16,054 nucleotides of DNA from Sphingomonas bacterium (GTDB taxonomy: Bacteria; Pseudomonadota; Alphaproteobacteria; Sphingomonadales; Sphingomonadaceae): the NCBI GenBank assembly GCA_026785645.1, contig JAJAZM010000067.1:1-16054 (forward strand), read 5' to 3'. The notes beneath the pieces were generated by a model. The model searched no databases and was not told the origin of the DNA. It was given only the letters and a program-made list of their open reading frames with translations. Below are positions 13,450-16,054 of this stretch, piece by piece. Numbering within the stretch: the first letter of the stretch is position 1; each line of letters starts with the position of its first letter. The translations under genes were made by a program, and so were the position numbers.

Positions 13450-14784
13450 TTGCAAAAGGACAAGCAGGACGCCCAGGTCGCGATCATCGGCGCCGGATTT
13501 TCGGGGACGATCGCCGCGGTTCAGCTGGCGCGGCGCGGGATCGACGTGGTGCTGGTGGGGCGCGGCGACCAAGCCGGCAAGGGCGTTGCCTATTCGACCG
13601 AGGATCCGGCGCATCTGCTTAACATTCCAGCAGCCAAGATGAGCGCCTGGCCTGATCGACCGGACGATTTCGTCGATGCTATTGCCGACGAAGGGTTTGG
13701 CCCCGAAGATTATGTGCCGCGGATGCTGTTCGGGCGCTATTTGCGGCGGATTCTCGACGAGTCAGCGGTTACCTTGGTCGAGCGAGGAGTTGTCGCGGTC
13801 GCGCGGTCGGACGATGCATGGACCGTGCAGCTTGCTGATGGGCGCACGATCAAGGCGGCGGCGCTGGTGCTTGCACTTGGAAACCAGCCACCCGATGCAC
13901 TTCCGTTCGCGCTTCAGTTGCCCGAACGACTGTTCGCCAGCGACCCGTGGGGAGCGGCGGGGCGGGCAGCGATCGCTGCGGCCGTGGCAAGCGGCGGCGA
14001 TATGCTGGTGATCGGCAGCGGATTGTCGATGGTCGATGTTGCGCTGTCGCTCGATGCGGCGGGGCACAAGGGCAAACTGATCGCGTTGTCGCGGCGCGGG
14101 CAGATGCCGCGCGTCAGCTTCCCGCTACGCAGCGAAGTGCCGTCGTCCGACCCGGCACCGAGCGGATCGTTAGCCGACCTATGGCGCTGGGTGCGGACGC
14201 GCTCGACCGAGATCGATTGGCGCGACGCGGTGGATTCGGTGCGGCCGCGAACGCACGAACTGTGGCGATCGCTGAGCGAAGTCGACCAGCGACGCTTCAT
14301 TCGCCATGCGCGGCCGTGGTGGGATATCCATCGCCACCGGGTTGCACCGCAGGTCGGGGCGACGGTCAAGCGAATGATCAAGAGTGGCCGGATGGAAGTG
14401 ATCGGCGGGCGGATCAAATCGCTGCGCGAAATGTACGGCGGGATCGAGGCGGTGGTTCGGCGGCGCAGAGCGACTGAGGCCGATGCACCGCAGCAGTTTT
14501 CAGTGGGGATCAATTGCACCGGGCCGCTTCATGCCATCAAACATACAAACGACGGGGTCCTTCGATCGTTGCTCGACGCCGGACTGGTTGAGCCTGACCA
14601 TCTTGGCATCGGATTGAAGGTCGATGACCAGGCGCGGGTGATCGGCGCGGCGCGATTGTGGGCCATGGGATCGCTCGGCAAGGGTCGCTATTGGGAGATT
14701 ATCGCGGTGCCCGATATACGGGTGCAGGCGGAAATGGTGGCCGATTCCATCGCCAGGGAGTTGAATGACGATGCCCAGTCCTGA
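13450..14784 (+). CDS. FAD/NAD(P)-binding flavoprotein
   Basis: A 444-residue protein with two dinucleotide-binding loops. GAGFSG at residues 14-19 opens the protein and should hold FAD, and VIGSGLS at 187-193 starts a second Rossmann unit for NAD(P)H. GKGVAYSTEDPAHLLNIPA (about 43-61) is a strong signature of the NAD_binding_9 group of FAD-dependent oxidoreductases, whose substrates are mostly unknown. The end contains a GSLGKGRYWE segment typical of the group. No signal peptide or membrane segment is seen, so it should be cytoplasmic. The start is TTG at 13450, behind a GAGAGAG sequence; no ATG or GTG lies near enough to keep the FAD loop. The 3' end overlaps folE by 20 bases. I can name the fold but not the reaction. 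Confidence 0.85.
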   Translation: MQKDKQDAQVAIIGAGFSGTIAAVQLARRGIDVVLVGRGDQAGKGVAYSTEDPAHLLNIPAAKMSAWPDRPDDFVDAIADEGFGPEDYVPRMLFGRYLRRILDESAVTLVERGVVAVARSDDAWTVQLADGRTIKAAALVLALGNQPPDALPFALQLPERLFASDPWGAAGRAAIAAAVASGGDMLVIGSGLSMVDVALSLDAAGHKGKLIALSRRGQMPRVSFPLRSEVPSSDPAPSGSLADLWRWVRTRSTEIDWRDAVDSVRPRTHELWRSLSEVDQRRFIRHARPWWDIHRHRVAPQVGATVKRMIKSGRMEVIGGRIKSLREMYGGIEAVVRRRRATEADAPQQFSVGINCTGPLHAIKHTNDGVLRSLLDAGLVEPDHLGIGLKVDDQARVIGAARLWAMGSLGKGRYWEIIAVPDIRVQAEMVADSIARELNDDAQS

Positions 14785-15379
14785 TGACGGCGACTTGGGC
14801 GCCCCCGACCCCAAGATCGTGGTGCCCGAGGAGGTTGCCGATGCGGTGCGGACCTTGATCCGCTGGGCCGGGGACGATCCGGACCGCGAGGGATTGCTCG
14901 ATACGCCGGCGCGGGTGGCGCGGGCGTGGAAGGAATATGCGCGGGGTTATGAGGAAGATCCGGCGGTGCATTTGGCGCGGACCTTCGACGAAGTCGGGGG
15001 CTATGACGAGATCGTTCTGTTGAAGGATATTCCGTTCCAGTCACACTGCGAGCATCATATGGCGCCGATCATCGGCAAGGCCTCGATCGCCTATCTGCCG
15101 CGCGACCGGGTGGTCGGAATTTCCAAGCTTGCCAGAGTGTTACACGGATTCTCGAGGCGCCTGCAAGTGCAGGAACGGCTGACCGCCCAGGTCGCCGACT
15201 GCATCTGCGAACATCTCCAGCCCAAGGGCGTCGCGGTGGTGATCGAGGCGAGCCACGCCTGCATGACCGCGCGCGGGGTCGGCACCCCGGGGGTGATGAT
15301 GACCACCAGCCGGATGATGGGGACGTTCAGAAGCGACGAGCGCAGCCGCCGCGAAGTGCTGGCGCTGATGGGCTACTGA
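14765..15379 (+). CDS. folE: GTP cyclohydrolase I
   Basis: A 204-residue cytoplasmic enzyme that converts GTP to dihydroneopterin triphosphate, the first step of tetrahydrofolate synthesis. The zinc ligands are present: C95 and H98 in SHCEHHM, and C166 in HACMTARG. Other conserved blocks include DREGLLDTPARVARAW (about 40-55), GISKLARVLHGFSRRLQVQERLT (about 118-140) and the C-terminal FRSDERSRREVL. It therefore belongs to the zinc-dependent FolE type, not FolE2. ATG 14765, inside the end of the flavoprotein gene, has GGGAG six bases upstream; ATG 14771 is a less likely start. Overlap with the flavoprotein indicates co-transcription and probably coupled translation. Confidence 0.97.
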   Translation: MTMPSPDDGDLGAPDPKIVVPEEVADAVRTLIRWAGDDPDREGLLDTPARVARAWKEYARGYEEDPAVHLARTFDEVGGYDEIVLLKDIPFQSHCEHHMAPIIGKASIAYLPRDRVVGISKLARVLHGFSRRLQVQERLTAQVADCICEHLQPKGVAVVIEASHACMTARGVGTPGVMMTTSRMMGTFRSDERSRREVLALMGY

Positions 15380-15403
15380 GGGAGCAACGAACACAGGGAG
15401 GAC

Positions 15404-15949
15404 ATGATGACGAAGCAATTCAGTTTCCTACTATCGACGCTCGCGACGGCGGCGCTGGCCGGATGCCAGTATCAGGAGACGGCCGAGCCGCCCGCCAACG
15501 TCGCGACGTCGGCCAACGCCCCGGCCCCGGCCAACCTCACCCCGACCGCCGCGCCGCCGGTGTCGAGCGAGGTGCCGCTGGCCAAGGCGGCGACCGACCC
15601 AGCGCTGCAATGGGGGCCATGCCCGGCGCCGTTCCCGCAAGGGTGCGAACTGACGGTGCTCCACGGCGATCCGGCCAAGCCCAATGCCGACGTGCTGCTG
15701 CGGATGCCCGGCGGCTATGTCATTCCGCCCCACCGCCACAGCTCGGCCGAGCGGATGATCCTGGTCAGCGGCCAGCTCGAGGTGAAATATCGCGGCGCGC
15801 CGGCGGCAACGCTCAACCCGGGCAATTATGCTTATGGGCCCGCCAGCCTGCCGCACCGCGCGACCTGTGTCGGGACCGAGCAATGCCACTTGTTCGTCGC
15901 ATTCGAGGGGCCGGTCGATGTGATGGCGGTCGAGGGGGGAGTCGACTAA
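15404..15949 (+). CDS. Cupin-domain lipoprotein
   Basis: A 181-residue exported protein. The signal peptide ends in the lipobox LAGC (cysteine 21), so it should be lipid-anchored in the envelope. An Ala/Pro/Thr-rich linker of about 40 residues follows. The C-terminal half is a single cupin barrel. Motif 1, G(X5)HXH(X3)E(X6)G, is matched exactly at residues 104-123 with metal ligands H110, H112 and E116; motif 2 begins at G140, with H151 as the fourth ligand. Four cysteines (C73, C81, C155, C161) could form disulfides. The substrate is unknown. AGGGAGG lies just upstream of two adjacent ATGs; its spacing suits the second (15407) better. It starts 24 bases after folE, with its own good ribosome-binding site. 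Confidence 0.85.
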   Translation: MMTKQFSFLLSTLATAALAGCQYQETAEPPANVATSANAPAPANLTPTAAPPVSSEVPLAKAATDPALQWGPCPAPFPQGCELTVLHGDPAKPNADVLLRMPGGYVIPPHRHSSAERMILVSGQLEVKYRGAPAATLNPGNYAYGPASLPHRATCVGTEQCHLFVAFEGPVDVMAVEGGVD

Positions 15950-15972
15950 AGCAAGGGGCAGCACGCGATGAG

Positions 15973-15992
15973 CGCGCCATCCTGTTGGCGCG
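15973..15992 (+). terminator. Hairpin downstream of the cupin lipoprotein gene
   Basis: A perfect seven-base-pair stem CGCGCCA/TGGCGCG with loop TCCTGT starts 24 bases after the stop codon. No T-run follows, so it is not a classical intrinsic terminator; it may be a weak one or part of an unrecognised gene running off the window. Confidence 0.3.
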
Positions 15993-16054
15993 GGATCTGG
16001 CTGTTTCAATTCGGTACGCGGCGATCACGGACGTGGCGCGCGGGCGGGCCGGGC

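Noticed and set aside
15968..16054. Start of a further gene at ATG 15968, or a minus-strand frame ending at 16028
   Set aside because: Neither translation is recognisable and the window ends too soon to judge; a hairpin also occupies the region.
1..16054. CRISPR arrays, insertion sequences or toxin-antitoxin pairs
   Set aside because: No spaced direct repeats, terminal inverted repeats, transposase or paired small cytoplasmic genes were seen.

Overview
The window is GC-rich, densely packed chromosomal DNA. Its gene content, high GC at third codon positions, frequent GTG and TTG starts and gene order (xerD next to accA; methyltransferase divergent from comF-grxC-nitrilase) point to an alphaproteobacterium, most likely of the order Sphingomonadales. 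I see no insertion sequence, phage, CRISPR array or other obvious acquired island. Nearly all of it is ordinary core genome.

Layout. Bases 1-317 hold no intact gene. They carry the eroded, frameshifted C-terminal remnant of a minus-strand beta-barrel protein gene ending in a poly-proline tract, encoded by a CGG/CCG triplet repeat. Bases 318-4352 are a tightly overlapping plus-strand run: cvpA, cysS, an IscU-like Fe-S scaffold protein and a Kef-type cation/proton antiporter. The shikimate kinase gene aroK (minus) converges on it. From 5086 to 8867 the plus strand carries a 45-residue membrane protein, a large exported protein of unknown function, the recombinase gene xerD and accA of fatty acid synthesis. 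A secreted M48 metalloprotease with a LysM domain follows (8942-10399). A GGAAC-N17-CGTT promoter sits just upstream of it, matching the general stress sigma factor EcfG.

Bases 10415-11415 hold two minus-strand genes, a Flp-type pilin and a SAM-methyltransferase-like protein. Divergent from them, 11457-13310 carries comF, the glutaredoxin gene grxC and a nitrilase-family amidase. tRNA-Arg(CCT) follows at 13344-13420, then a flavoprotein, folE of folate synthesis (overlapping by 20 bases) and a cupin lipoprotein. The last ~100 bases contain only a hairpin and no gene I can support.

How the genes relate. Several adjacent pairs make metabolic sense: cysteinyl-tRNA synthetase with an Fe-S scaffold, and glutaredoxin with a probable deaminated-glutathione amidase. 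Overlapping stop/start codons (GTGA or ATGA) suggest translational coupling in cvpA-cysS-scaffold-kef and in unknown exported protein-xerD. I did not find a convincing new multi-gene system. The items most worth a second look are the EcfG promoter on the protease, the uncharacterised small membrane protein plus exported protein ahead of xerD, and the beta-barrel remnant.
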